Positions 14,067-21,480 of a stretch of DNA of 23,128 nucleotides are shown here, one piece after another (position 1 is the stretch's first letter; each line of letters begins with the position of its first letter). Position numbers and translations under genes: made by a program. The notes under the pieces were generated by a model. That model searched no databases. It was given only the letters and a program-made list of their open reading frames with translations, and was not told the origin of the DNA. This DNA is from Bacteriovoracaceae bacterium (lineage in GTDB: Bacteria > Bdellovibrionota > Bacteriovoracia > Bacteriovoracales > Bacteriovoracaceae). The stretch spans positions 1 to 23,128 of the forward strand of contig CANFNN010000009.1 in NCBI GenBank assembly GCA_947448095.1. The letters are read 5' to 3'.

Positions 14067-15776
14067 ATGTCTTTTACATCCCTCGGACTCAAAGAGTCTT
14101 CTCTCAAAGCTATTACCAAAATGGGTTATGAAAACCCTTCAGAAATTCAGGCTCAAGCGATCCCTGTTCTTTTGGCAGGTGATATCGATTTTATTGGTCA
14201 GGCCCAGACTGGTTCTGGAAAGACTGCCGCTTTCGTGCTTCCACTTTTACAAAAATTGGATTTTAAATCTCCGACACTTCAGGCGATTGTACTTGCTCCC
14301 ACTCGTGAGCTTGCCAACCAGATTCACGAAGAGATTCAGAAGCTTTCAGCTTTTGAGCCGATCCGTTCGATGTCAGTTTACGGTGGTACTTCTACTGGTC
14401 TTCAAATTAAAGATCTTAAAGCAAAAAAACCACAAATCGTTGTTGGTACTCCTGGACGAGTTACTGATTTGATTGAACGTGGTGTTTTAAAATTTGAAAA
14501 TACAAAATTCGTCGTGCTTGATGAAGCTGATGAGATGCTTGATATGGGCTTTTTTGATGACGTTACAGACATCATTGCAAAAATTCCTGAAAAGAAAATC
14601 TGGATGTTCTCGGCCACTATGCCAGGGCCAATTGCTAATCTCGTTGCTCGTGAGTTCAACAATCCGGTTATCGTAAGAGTGACTAAAAAAGTTTTAACTG
14701 CTGATTCAGTTGAGCAGCAAGCCGTTGTTGTTCGTCGTGAGAATGGAATCGAAGCTCTTTGCCGTTATATGGATTTCTCTGACAATATGTACGCGATTAT
14801 TTTTACGAGAACGAAAATTGGTGCAAAAGAACTTACTGATGAGTTAAATGCTCGCGGTTATCCTACAGACGCTCTTCACGGAGACATGGATCAAGCTGCT
14901 CGTGATATGACGATGAGAAAATTTAAAGAAAAGAAAATTAACCTTCTTGTTTGTACTGACGTTGCGGCCCGTGGGATTGATGTGAACAACCTCACTCACG
15001 TAATTAACTTTGGTCTTCCACAAGATAATGAGTCATATGTTCACCGTATTGGTCGTACTGGTCGCGGTGGTTCTAAAGGGATTTCTCTCTCTATTATTGA
15101 GCCATCTGAACAAAGCCGCGTGGGTCAAATTGAAAGACTTACGAAAGCTCAAATTCAGCGCGTAGAACTTCCACGAGTCAGCGAAATTCGCGAAAAAATT
15201 ATCGAGAAATCGATGGTTCGTTTTACTGATCATGTTTCAAACTTTAAAGATGAAGAGGCGATGCACTTTGATTCTTTCAAAACTAAGTTTGATGCTCTTG
15301 ATAAGGCCGACCTTATCAAAGGTATCTATGGTTTTATGTTTGAGAACACTCTTAAGCGTTACCAGAAAGCTCAAGATATTGACGTTGCTGCCCGTCCACA
15401 AGGTGGAGAAAGAGGAGGCGTTCGCGTCACTTCTGGGATGCAAAGATTTTTTATCAACCTTGGAACAATGGATGGAGTCTCTTCAGGAGATCTTCTTAAA
15501 TTTGTTGCTCAAGCTGCAGGAATTAACGGTAAAGAAATTGGGCGTATTGATACCAAAGAAAAATTCGCTTTCATTGAAGCTAATTCGGTTTACACCGATG
15601 CCATCATGAACCTCAAAGGTGAAATGTTTGGTAATCGTCGAGTGAGTATTGAGCTTGCAGAAGCTCCATCTAACTTTGGTGGTGGACGTCCAAGCTATAG
15701 TGGTGGTCGTGGCGGCGGAAGTCGCTCGGGCGGTCGCTCTTACGGTGGTCCAAGCCGTGGTCCTAGTCGTTACTAA
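14067..15776 (+). CDS. deaD: DEAD-box ATP-dependent RNA helicase, DeaD/CsdA type
   Basis: The 569-residue protein has all superfamily II helicase motifs: the Q motif region (GYENPSEIQAQAIP), motif I AQTGSGKT (about 46-53), Ia PTRELA, Ib TPGR, motif II DEAD (152-155), motif III SAT (about 183), motif V ARGIDV and motif VI HRIGRTGRGG (326-335). After the helicase core a linker leads to a DbpA-type RNA-binding fold (about 455-530: NLGTMDGVSSGDLLKFV). A Gly/Arg/Ser-rich tail (last 34 residues) then gives nonspecific RNA contact. This is the DeaD/CsdA architecture, used in ribosome assembly and low-temperature RNA unwinding. AAGGAG (14055-14060) lies 6 bases before the ATG. It is a single-gene unit with a hairpin terminator. 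Confidence 0.95.
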   Translation: MSFTSLGLKESSLKAITKMGYENPSEIQAQAIPVLLAGDIDFIGQAQTGSGKTAAFVLPLLQKLDFKSPTLQAIVLAPTRELANQIHEEIQKLSAFEPIRSMSVYGGTSTGLQIKDLKAKKPQIVVGTPGRVTDLIERGVLKFENTKFVVLDEADEMLDMGFFDDVTDIIAKIPEKKIWMFSATMPGPIANLVAREFNNPVIVRVTKKVLTADSVEQQAVVVRRENGIEALCRYMDFSDNMYAIIFTRTKIGAKELTDELNARGYPTDALHGDMDQAARDMTMRKFKEKKINLLVCTDVAARGIDVNNLTHVINFGLPQDNESYVHRIGRTGRGGSKGISLSIIEPSEQSRVGQIERLTKAQIQRVELPRVSEIREKIIEKSMVRFTDHVSNFKDEEAMHFDSFKTKFDALDKADLIKGIYGFMFENTLKRYQKAQDIDVAARPQGGERGGVRVTSGMQRFFINLGTMDGVSSGDLLKFVAQAAGINGKEIGRIDTKEKFAFIEANSVYTDAIMNLKGEMFGNRRVSIELAEAPSNFGGGRPSYSGGRGGGSRSGGRSYGGPSRGPSRY

Positions 15777-15791
15777 TTTTTGATTTTCCAT

Positions 15792-15817
15792 AGGGGCACT
15801 CGTCGAGTGCCCCTTTC
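15792..15817 (+). terminator. Hairpin terminator of the DEAD-box helicase gene
   Basis: AGGGGCACT (15792-15800), loop CGTCG, AGTGCCCCT (15806-15814), then TTC: a nine-pair perfect stem with a short T-run, 15 bases after the stop codon. Confidence 0.8.
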
Positions 15818-15848
15818 AAACAGGTAAAAATTTCTTCTTCCTAAGCCA

Positions 15849-15876
15849 TTGTAAGCATTAGCCGACCATGTTAAAT
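15849..15876 (+). promoter_or_regulatory. Possible promoter of the FtsB-like gene
   Basis: TTGTAA (15849-15854) and TTAAAT (15871-15876) with a 16-base spacer, in an otherwise empty AT-rich stretch between the helicase terminator and the next gene. Four of six matches each. Confidence 0.35.
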
Positions 15877-15920
15877 TAAAATAACACACAAACCCAATTG
15901 AAATGGGCTACTAGTGCTCA

Positions 15921-15939
15921 AAAATACAGGAAGTATTTT
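15921..15939 (+). promoter_or_regulatory. Hairpin presenting the ribosome binding site of the FtsB-like gene in its loop
   Basis: AAAATAC (15921-15927) and GTATTTT (15933-15939) are exact complements around the loop AGGAA, which is the Shine-Dalgarno for the GTG at 15942. The stem is AT-rich and ends two bases before the start codon. Confidence 0.5.
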
Positions 15940-15941
15940 GC

Positions 15942-16598
15942 GTGGAATTAAGAATGAACCGACCGGCCTATGATGAATATGAAGAAGTAGAGTCTCCTTT
16001 CGCGGCTAGATCATCTGATAAATCTATTCCCCGTGACAGATTACGTACTCGAAAAAATGTTTTTAATCGTCCGTTTGCGGCGGAAGCTACTTCTGCGCCT
16101 TTAATCGTTGAAACCAAGTCCTCTCGAAAATCTGTTGGCCATGCTGATATGACGGATATGCTTGAGCATCGTCAAAGCTCGTTGGGTGAAACTGAAATTG
16201 AATATCTTGAAGAAGATGAAGAAGAGGAAGAAGAAAGACGCCCGGCGACTCGGTCTTCAACAAAGAAAAATACTAAAACGAAAAAAAATCTTTTACCAAA
16301 AATCGCCTGGTCAGTAGTAGGTCTTTTGGTTCTGCGATTGATCTGTATGGATCGTGGAGTTTGGGATTACTTTGCTACAGAAGGTGATATTCGTGAGAAA
16401 CAAAGCGAATTGAAATCTGTTCAAGACGAAAACAAGTCACTCAAAGTCGAAATCTCACGTATTCAATTAGATAAAAATTATCAGCGTCATCTTGCTAAAG
16501 ATCATCTCGGCGTAATTGCGGCCGATGAGTTTTTGATTCTTTTTGCTGGTGAAACAAATGAATCTTCTGAGACTGAAAAAAATCCCAACGAAATCTAA
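15942..16598 (+). CDS. FtsB/DivIC-like septum formation initiator protein with a long cytoplasmic N-terminus
   Basis: The C-terminal half has the FtsB/DivIC layout: one membrane helix (about 118-135, PKIAWSVVGLLVLRLICM), a periplasmic coiled coil (about 148-175, REKQSELKSVQDENKSLKVE) and the closing motif LAKDHLGVIAADEFLILF, equivalent to 'ARe.lgmv.pgE..~~~'. Such proteins bridge FtsL and FtsQ in the divisome. The first 115 residues are unusual: they are charged and low-complexity, with nine consecutive acidic residues at 90-98 and a Lys/Thr-rich stretch just before the helix. Typical FtsB is about 100 residues, so this is twice as long. The GTG at 15942 follows AGGAAG by 8 bases; the ATG at 15954 is an alternative with only a weak GGAA. 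Its stop overlaps that of the convergent DUF192 gene in the four bases CTAA. Confidence 0.75.
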   Translation: MELRMNRPAYDEYEEVESPFAARSSDKSIPRDRLRTRKNVFNRPFAAEATSAPLIVETKSSRKSVGHADMTDMLEHRQSSLGETEIEYLEEDEEEEEERRPATRSSTKKNTKTKKNLLPKIAWSVVGLLVLRLICMDRGVWDYFATEGDIREKQSELKSVQDENKSLKVEISRIQLDKNYQRHLAKDHLGVIAADEFLILFAGETNESSETEKNPNEI

Positions 16599-17107
16599 TT
16601 TGTCCCTTTAAGTGAGAGCTTGATTCGCTCTTCTGTTTCCTGAAGATTCAAGGACGACTTCCATTGTAATTGATCGCCAATTTTTAGTTTCGCCGATACT
16701 GGTGACGTAGCCTTCATTTCTAGAACATAACGTCCCCATGCGCCTCTGGCCCTGGGAATAAGATCGGGATTCGCTCTTCCAACGTAGAAGGGAAGTTTCC
16801 GAATGATGTCGAGAATTTTGAGATCTTTGTCCAAATAAAACAAATCAAGATCAAAGTAAGTATCAGGCATCCAGAAATGCATTTCTTGGTCATTTAAATA
16901 AAAGAAAAGCATTCCCTGATTGTCAGAAAAATTCTCAGGTTTCACACCCGAGAGGCCCTGCTCCATATCCTTAGGCATGTAGACCAAACTCGTTTGGATT
17001 AGCTCTCCAGCGGGAGTTTGTAGCTCAAGGGACTTCAGAGGGTCCTGTGACTCGCTTTGGCAGGCCGAAAGACTCAAAAGGAGTAGGAGAGTAAGAAATT
17101 TTCTCAT
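16595..17107 (-). CDS. DUF192 family lipoprotein
   Basis: The 170-residue protein opens with a lipoprotein signal: MRKFLTLLLLLSLSAC, with the lipobox LSAC and lipidated C16, so it should be membrane-anchored in the periplasm. The rest matches DUF192 (PF02643): GMLFFYLNDQEMHFWMPDTY, then DLDLFYLDKDLKILDI and a closing GRYVLEM segment. The biochemical role of this family is not established. The ATG at 17107 is chosen because AGGAA lies 8-9 bases upstream and the signal peptide starts right there; a longer frame back to 17173 lacks both. It runs divergently from aspS with only 66 bases between, and its stop codon interlocks with that of the FtsB-like gene. Confidence 0.9.
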   Translation of the reverse strand: MRKFLTLLLLLSLSACQSESQDPLKSLELQTPAGELIQTSLVYMPKDMEQGLSGVKPENFSDNQGMLFFYLNDQEMHFWMPDTYFDLDLFYLDKDLKILDIIRKLPFYVGRANPDLIPRARGAWGRYVLEMKATSPVSAKLKIGDQLQWKSSLNLQETEERIKLSLKGTN

Positions 17108-17173
17108 GAAGTTTATTCCTGATTCGGGTATGATTCTAGCTTCAAGTCTAAGAGAAGTGTGAGGAGTTTTCAA

Positions 17174-18964
17174 ATGGGATCATCAAAAAATTTGGCCGGT
17201 TCATTACGTACGCATCACTGTGGTGAGTTACGGGAATCCGATATCGGTAAAACAGTTACTCTGTGTGGGTGGATGAATAAATACCGAAACCTCGGTAGTC
17301 TTCACTTCATCGATTTAAGAGATCGTTATGGAATCACTCAATTGGGCTTTGAAGCATTTAAAGGTGATATTAATGAACTTCGTTCTTTTTCACTAGAATC
17401 AGTTCTCATGGCAACGGGAAAAGTAATTGCCCGGCCTGATTCAGCAAAAAATGCAGGAATGGGGACTGGTATCGTGGAAGTTCAAGTCGAAGAAATTAAA
17501 TTACTTTCACTCGCCGAAGAAGTTCCTTTCCTTCCTCATGGTATGGTTCCAGCAACAGAAGATCTTCGTCTTCGTTACCGCTACTTAGATCTGCGCTCTA
17601 AAAAACTTCAAGATATTCTTCAGCTGCGTTCAAAAACAGCTCGTAATGTCCGTGAGTCTCTTTATGCTTTGGATTTTACCGAAGTAGAAACTCCCATCCT
17701 TTATAAAACGACTCCTGAAGGTGCTCGTGACTATATTGTTCCTTCGCGCGTGCATCCGGGAAAAGTTTATGCCCTTCCGCAGTCACCACAAACACTCAAG
17801 CAACTTTTGATGATCGCCAATACTGATAAGTACTTTCAACTTTGTCGTTGTTTTCGTGATGAAGACCTTCGTGCTGATCGTCAGCCTGAATTTACTCAAG
17901 TCGATATCGAAGTTTCATTTCCCACTTTAGAGTATATGAAAAACTTAGCAACACATGTGATGAAGCATGTTTTTAGTTTGCCTGAAAGTTTTGAGATGAA
18001 ATCAATTGCCTATGACGAAGTCATGAGGGATTACGGATCGGATAAACCAGATGTTCGTTTTGCGCTTAAGCAAATGATCGTAACTGATTTGTTTAAAAAT
18101 TCGGCTTTCACAACTTTCTCAGAAGTGGCTTCTGCAAAATATGGGATGGTAAAGGCGACGTTCCTTCCCACATCTATGGGAACGCTCGCGCGTAAAGACA
18201 TTGATGGCCTAGCGGAAGTGGTGAAGCCTTACGGTGGTAAAGGTGTGGCATGGTTTAAAGTCGAAAACAATGCTGTGACTGGGGGAATTTCAAAATTCAT
18301 TGATGCAAATCTTTTAAACGCACTTTATGAAAAATCGATTGAGAAGGGTGATGGACTCTGGTTTTTCACTGCTGATAAAAATGAAAATATTGCGCATGAT
18401 TGTTCAGATGCAATCAGACGTCACCTTGGTAAGTCGCTCAAACTGATTGATTATGATCAGTATGCATTTCTATGGGTCTACGACTTTCCACTTTTTGATT
18501 ATGATGCTGACGCCAATACACTCCATGCGAAACACCATCCTTTCACACGTCCGAAGGATGAGGATATGGAGCTTTATTATTCCAATGATAAATCTAAGGT
18601 AAAAGACGTTAAGGCCTATGCCTACGACATCGTTTGTAATGGGTATGAGTTGGGCGGCGGTTCGATGAGGATTTTTGATAACAAACAACAGTCTCGCATG
18701 TTTGAACTCCTAGGCTTTACGCCTGAAGATGCTCAACATCAGTTTGGATTTTTTATTGAAGCTCTAAAATACGGAACTCCTCCTCATGCTGGGATGGCCT
18801 TCGGTTTAGACCGATTGATTATGCTCCTTGCTAAGACCGATTCTATTCGTGACGTGATCGCCTTCCCTAAGACTGCGTCGGCTACGGATTTGATGGCAAG
18901 TGCCCCCTCTAAGCCAAGTGATGCTCAGACCAAGGAATTAGGCTTTAAATGGTTAGGTGAATAG
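17174..18964 (+). CDS. aspS: Aspartate-tRNA ligase
   Basis: AspS charges tRNA-Asp in the cytoplasm. The 596-residue length is that of the bacterial type. Domains: an N-terminal OB-fold anticodon-binding domain (about 10-110, VTLCGWMNKYRNLGSLHFID); the class II core with the flipping-loop region TPILYKTTPEGARDYIVPSR; motif 2 FRDEDLRADRQPEFTQVD (about 224-241); the bacterial GAD insertion (about 285-415); and motif 3 GMAFGLDRLIMLL (about 540). The ATG at 17174 has GAGGAG (17161-17166) 7 bases upstream, better than the GTG at 17159. It is probably transcribed alone and followed by a long hairpin. Whether it is discriminating or non-discriminating for tRNA-Asn cannot be decided here. Confidence 0.97.
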   Translation: MGSSKNLAGSLRTHHCGELRESDIGKTVTLCGWMNKYRNLGSLHFIDLRDRYGITQLGFEAFKGDINELRSFSLESVLMATGKVIARPDSAKNAGMGTGIVEVQVEEIKLLSLAEEVPFLPHGMVPATEDLRLRYRYLDLRSKKLQDILQLRSKTARNVRESLYALDFTEVETPILYKTTPEGARDYIVPSRVHPGKVYALPQSPQTLKQLLMIANTDKYFQLCRCFRDEDLRADRQPEFTQVDIEVSFPTLEYMKNLATHVMKHVFSLPESFEMKSIAYDEVMRDYGSDKPDVRFALKQMIVTDLFKNSAFTTFSEVASAKYGMVKATFLPTSMGTLARKDIDGLAEVVKPYGGKGVAWFKVENNAVTGGISKFIDANLLNALYEKSIEKGDGLWFFTADKNENIAHDCSDAIRRHLGKSLKLIDYDQYAFLWVYDFPLFDYDADANTLHAKHHPFTRPKDEDMELYYSNDKSKVKDVKAYAYDIVCNGYELGGGSMRIFDNKQQSRMFELLGFTPEDAQHQFGFFIEALKYGTPPHAGMAFGLDRLIMLLAKTDSIRDVIAFPKTASATDLMASAPSKPSDAQTKELGFKWLGE

Positions 18965-19038
18965 CTGTTGTATTTTTGACCAAGCTTTATTGAGACATTG
19001 TCTAATCTCCTTACTCTCTCCTTAATGGACCTCAAATG

Positions 19039-19079
19039 CCTCTATAGTTTAAGATGTCTTAAACTATAGAGGTGCTTTT
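19039..19079 (+). terminator. Perfect 15-bp hairpin, terminator of aspS or operator of the next operon
   Basis: CCTCTATAGTTTAAG (19039-19053) and CTTAAACTATAGAGG (19058-19072) are exact complements around the loop ATGT, followed by TGCTTTT. The stem is long and AT-rich. The T-run is short (four) and lies 75 bases past the aspS stop, so a regulatory role for the downstream operon is possible as well. Confidence 0.7.
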
Positions 19080-19116
19080 AATCTAAAATCATCTTTGTAA
19101 TAACTCTGATTTCGTG

Positions 19117-19133
19117 GGTAGAGAGAATCTACC
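19117..19133 (+). repeat. Small hairpin in the leader of the aroF-men operon
   Basis: GGTAGA (19117-19122) and TCTACC (19128-19133) are exact complements around GAGAA, ending 12 bases before the ATG at 19146 and just before its weak ribosome site CGGA. It could affect initiation. Confidence 0.4.
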
Positions 19134-19145
19134 AATCGGATTGTT

Positions 19146-19910
19146 ATGAACGACCTTACTATCGGAAATCCTGATTATACCTTTCTAATTGCAGGCCCAT
19201 GCGCCATTGAATCAACTGAACAACTCGAATTAATTTTGAATTCGTCTCATCCTCCGAAGATCGTCCGTGGTGGAATTTTCAAAATGAGAACTAATAAAAA
19301 TTCGTTCCAGGGATTAAATGAAAAGGGAATAGATATCATTCAAGAATTAAAACGAAGGCATGACTTTCATTTTGTAACGGAGGTTTCGGATCCCCGACAA
19401 ATCGAAAAAGTCAGCTCGATTACGAGTATGTTTCAAGTCGGAGCAAGAAGTATGTATAACTACGAACTTCTTAAAGAATTAGAACTTCACAAAAAGCCAG
19501 TCATTTTGAAGCGAGCTTTTAGTGCAACGATTGATGAATGGTTGGGTGCTGCAGAATACCTTAAGGGCCTAGGAGATCAAAATATCATTCTTTGTGAAAG
19601 AGGAATTCGCTCCTTTGATCATAAATTACGAAACATGCTGGATCTGGGAAGTGTGATCTATCTTAAAAAAAATGCACCTTACCCTGTAATTGTAGATCCC
19701 TCGCATGCCATGGGGAATTCTCAATATGTGATTCAGGCAAGCTTGGCGGCGATAGCTGCGGGTGCAGATGGGTTGATAGTAGAGGTGCATCCAAATCCCG
19801 AAATGGCCATGTCGGATGGACAACAATCATTATCGCTTCCTCTCTACAGTGAGCTAGTTGAAAAATGCTCCAAGCTATCACTAGTTTTAAACAAAAAACT
19901 TCAGGTCTAG
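19146..19910 (+). CDS. aroF: 3-deoxy-7-phosphoheptulonate (DAHP) synthase, KdsA-like subfamily
   Basis: The enzyme condenses phosphoenolpyruvate and erythrose 4-phosphate, the first step of the shikimate pathway. The 254-residue protein has the AroA-Ibeta signature blocks: AGPCAIES (about 17-24), GGIFKMRTNKNSFQG, VGARSMYNYELL, VILKRAFSATIDEW, ILCERGIRSFD, PVIVDPSHAMG and GADGLIVEVHPNPEMAMSD. It is the bare catalytic barrel: no N-terminal ferredoxin-like or chorismate mutase domain, so allosteric feedback is not visible. The ribosome site is weak. The stop (TAG) lies two bases before menG, so this gene leads the menaquinone operon and may raise chorismate supply for it. The symbol is used for the type; orthology to a particular E. 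coli paralogue is not implied. Confidence 0.93.
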   Translation: MNDLTIGNPDYTFLIAGPCAIESTEQLELILNSSHPPKIVRGGIFKMRTNKNSFQGLNEKGIDIIQELKRRHDFHFVTEVSDPRQIEKVSSITSMFQVGARSMYNYELLKELELHKKPVILKRAFSATIDEWLGAAEYLKGLGDQNIILCERGIRSFDHKLRNMLDLGSVIYLKKNAPYPVIVDPSHAMGNSQYVIQASLAAIAAGADGLIVEVHPNPEMAMSDGQQSLSLPLYSELVEKCSKLSLVLNKKLQV

Positions 19911-19912
19911 TT

Positions 19913-20599
19913 ATGTCAAAATCAATTTTTATTAAAAAGATGTTTAACGATATTTCTCCTTGGTACGACACCCTGAATGATGTGTTGTCGCTTTCCACCC
20001 ATCGCTGGTGGAAGAGGGCATTTGTTCAAAAGGTCATGTCCACGGAACATCAGCGTATTTTAGATTGTGCTACTGGTACGGGTGATATTGCTTTTTTAAT
20101 GGAAAAAAAAAGCGAAGCCTCAATCGTAGCAATAGATTTTTCAGAAAAGATGATTCAATACGCCCAAGGAAGAGCAAAGAAGAATAAGTCAAACGTACAG
20201 TTTTCGGTCGACGATATTAGTCGTTTAACATTTGCAGATAAAAGCTTTGATGCAGTCACTGTTTCATTCGGAATCAGGAACGTGGAGGAAGTAGAGAAAG
20301 GATTAAAAGAATTAAGCAGGGTTTCTCGAAATATTTATATTTTAGAATTCGGACAGCCCAAGAATTGGCTCATTTCAAAAATCTATTTTACTTCACTCAA
20401 ACTCTATTTCCCTCTGTTTTCTCTGTTCTCAGGTCGATCGGATGCCTACGAATATCTTATTCAATCTTCTCAGACTTTTCCAAGTGGAGATGGTTTTATC
20501 GAATTATTGAAAAAAAATACAACATTTCAACATTTTAAATACACGCCCTTGTTTTTCGGGGTGGTTTATATTTATCAAGCATCAAATGAGGCAATATGA
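19913..20599 (+). CDS. menG: Demethylmenaquinone methyltransferase (UbiE/MenG)
   Basis: The enzyme methylates demethylmenaquinone with SAM in the last step of menaquinone synthesis. The 228-residue protein has the family's opening FNDISPWYDTLNDVLSLSTHRWWKR and SAM motif ILDCATGTGDIAF (about 42-54). The specific blocks FADKSFDAVTVSFGIRNVEEVEKGL and AYEYLIQSSQTFPSGDGF are also present. The ATG at 19913 is preferred over an upstream in-frame ATG at 19865, which lies within the aroF-type gene; AGGT sits 8 bases upstream. Ubiquinone-pathway activity cannot be excluded from sequence, but the menB/menF/menD neighbours argue for menaquinone. Its stop overlaps the menB start by four bases (ATGA). Confidence 0.93.
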   Translation: MSKSIFIKKMFNDISPWYDTLNDVLSLSTHRWWKRAFVQKVMSTEHQRILDCATGTGDIAFLMEKKSEASIVAIDFSEKMIQYAQGRAKKNKSNVQFSVDDISRLTFADKSFDAVTVSFGIRNVEEVEKGLKELSRVSRNIYILEFGQPKNWLISKIYFTSLKLYFPLFSLFSGRSDAYEYLIQSSQTFPSGDGFIELLKKNTTFQHFKYTPLFFGVVYIYQASNEAI

Positions 20600-21480
20600 T
20601 TTCACCACTTTTTAACCCTCAATCATGGCAGGAAATAACGTCATTAAAATTTGAAGACATTACTCTTCATAAGTCGAAAATTACTGGCGCCGTAAGAATA
20701 GCCTTTAATCGGCCCGAAGTTCGAAATGCTTTTCGTCCTAAAACTGTAGACGAATTGCTAAAGGCCCTTCATTGGTCACAGGCCCAGAATGATGTGGGAG
20801 TGATTCTCTTAACCGGCAATGGACCTTCGGTTAAAGATGGTGGCTTTGCTTTTAGTGCAGGCGGAGATCAAAACGTAAGAGGAGAAACAGGCTATGAGTA
20901 CGAAGAAGAAAATGCAGGCATGATTCATGGGCGCTTACATATTCTTGAAGTGCAAAGAATGATTCGCTTCATGCCTAAAGTCGTGATTGCTCTCGTTCCA
21001 GGATGGGCGGTGGGCGGAGGGCATTCCCTGCACTGTGTTTGCGACCTGACTCTTGCTTCAAAGGAGCACGCTAAATTCAGGCAAACTGATCCCGATGTCG
21101 CTAGTTTTGATGGGGGGTTTGGTTCGGCTTATCTCGCTCGTCAAGTGGGTCAAAAAAGAGCACGAGAAATATTTTTTATGGGATTTGAATATAGTGCTCA
21201 GGAAGCTTTTGAAATGGGGATGGTGAATAAAGTTGTTCCTCACCTGGAGCTAGAACAAGAAGGTATTCGGTGGGCAGAACTGATATGTCAAAAATCCCCA
21301 ACAGCAATCAAGATGCTTAAATTTGGATTTAATCTAATTGATGATGGGCTGGTCGGTCAGCAAATTTATGCCGGAGAAGCCACGCGACTCGCCTATGGGA
21401 CACCTGAAGCAAAAGAAGGTAAGGAGGCATTTCTGCAAAAACGAAATCCTGACTTCAAACCTTTTCCCTGGGTATTTTAA
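20596..21480 (+). CDS. menB: 1,4-dihydroxy-2-naphthoyl-CoA synthase (type II, bicarbonate-independent by sequence)
   Basis: MenB cyclises O-succinylbenzoyl-CoA to DHNA-CoA. The 294-residue crotonase-fold protein shows FSAGGDQNVRG (oxyanion region), VPGWAVGGGHSLHCVCDLTLAS, SFDGGFGSAYLARQVGQKRARE and the C-terminal YGTPEAKEGKEAFLQKRNPDF. Position 165 is Asp in QTDPDVASFDGG; type I enzymes such as that of E. coli have Gly here and need bicarbonate, while type II enzymes such as the mycobacterial one use this Asp. So it should be type II. GAGG lies 4 bases before the ATG, which overlaps the menG stop. Its own stop overlaps the menF start by one base (TAATG). Confidence 0.96.
   Translation: MISPLFNPQSWQEITSLKFEDITLHKSKITGAVRIAFNRPEVRNAFRPKTVDELLKALHWSQAQNDVGVILLTGNGPSVKDGGFAFSAGGDQNVRGETGYEYEEENAGMIHGRLHILEVQRMIRFMPKVVIALVPGWAVGGGHSLHCVCDLTLASKEHAKFRQTDPDVASFDGGFGSAYLARQVGQKRAREIFFMGFEYSAQEAFEMGMVNKVVPHLELEQEGIRWAELICQKSPTAIKMLKFGFNLIDDGLVGQQIYAGEATRLAYGTPEAKEGKEAFLQKRNPDFKPFPWVF

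Noticed and set aside
15483..15791. 102-codon minus-strand Thr/Ala-rich frame
   Set aside because: Its odd composition is the reverse complement of the Gly/Arg/Ser tail of the DEAD-box helicase.
17108..17173. Upstream start of the DUF192 gene
   Set aside because: It would place 22 polar residues before a textbook lipoprotein signal and run up against the aspS start codon; a ribosome site precedes 17107 instead.
19865..19912. Upstream ATG for menG
   Set aside because: It overlaps the coding end of the DAHP synthase by 46 bases and adds residues absent from the family.
19663..19998. 111-codon minus-strand frame
   Set aside because: Shadow of the DAHP synthase/menG coding region with no homology features.
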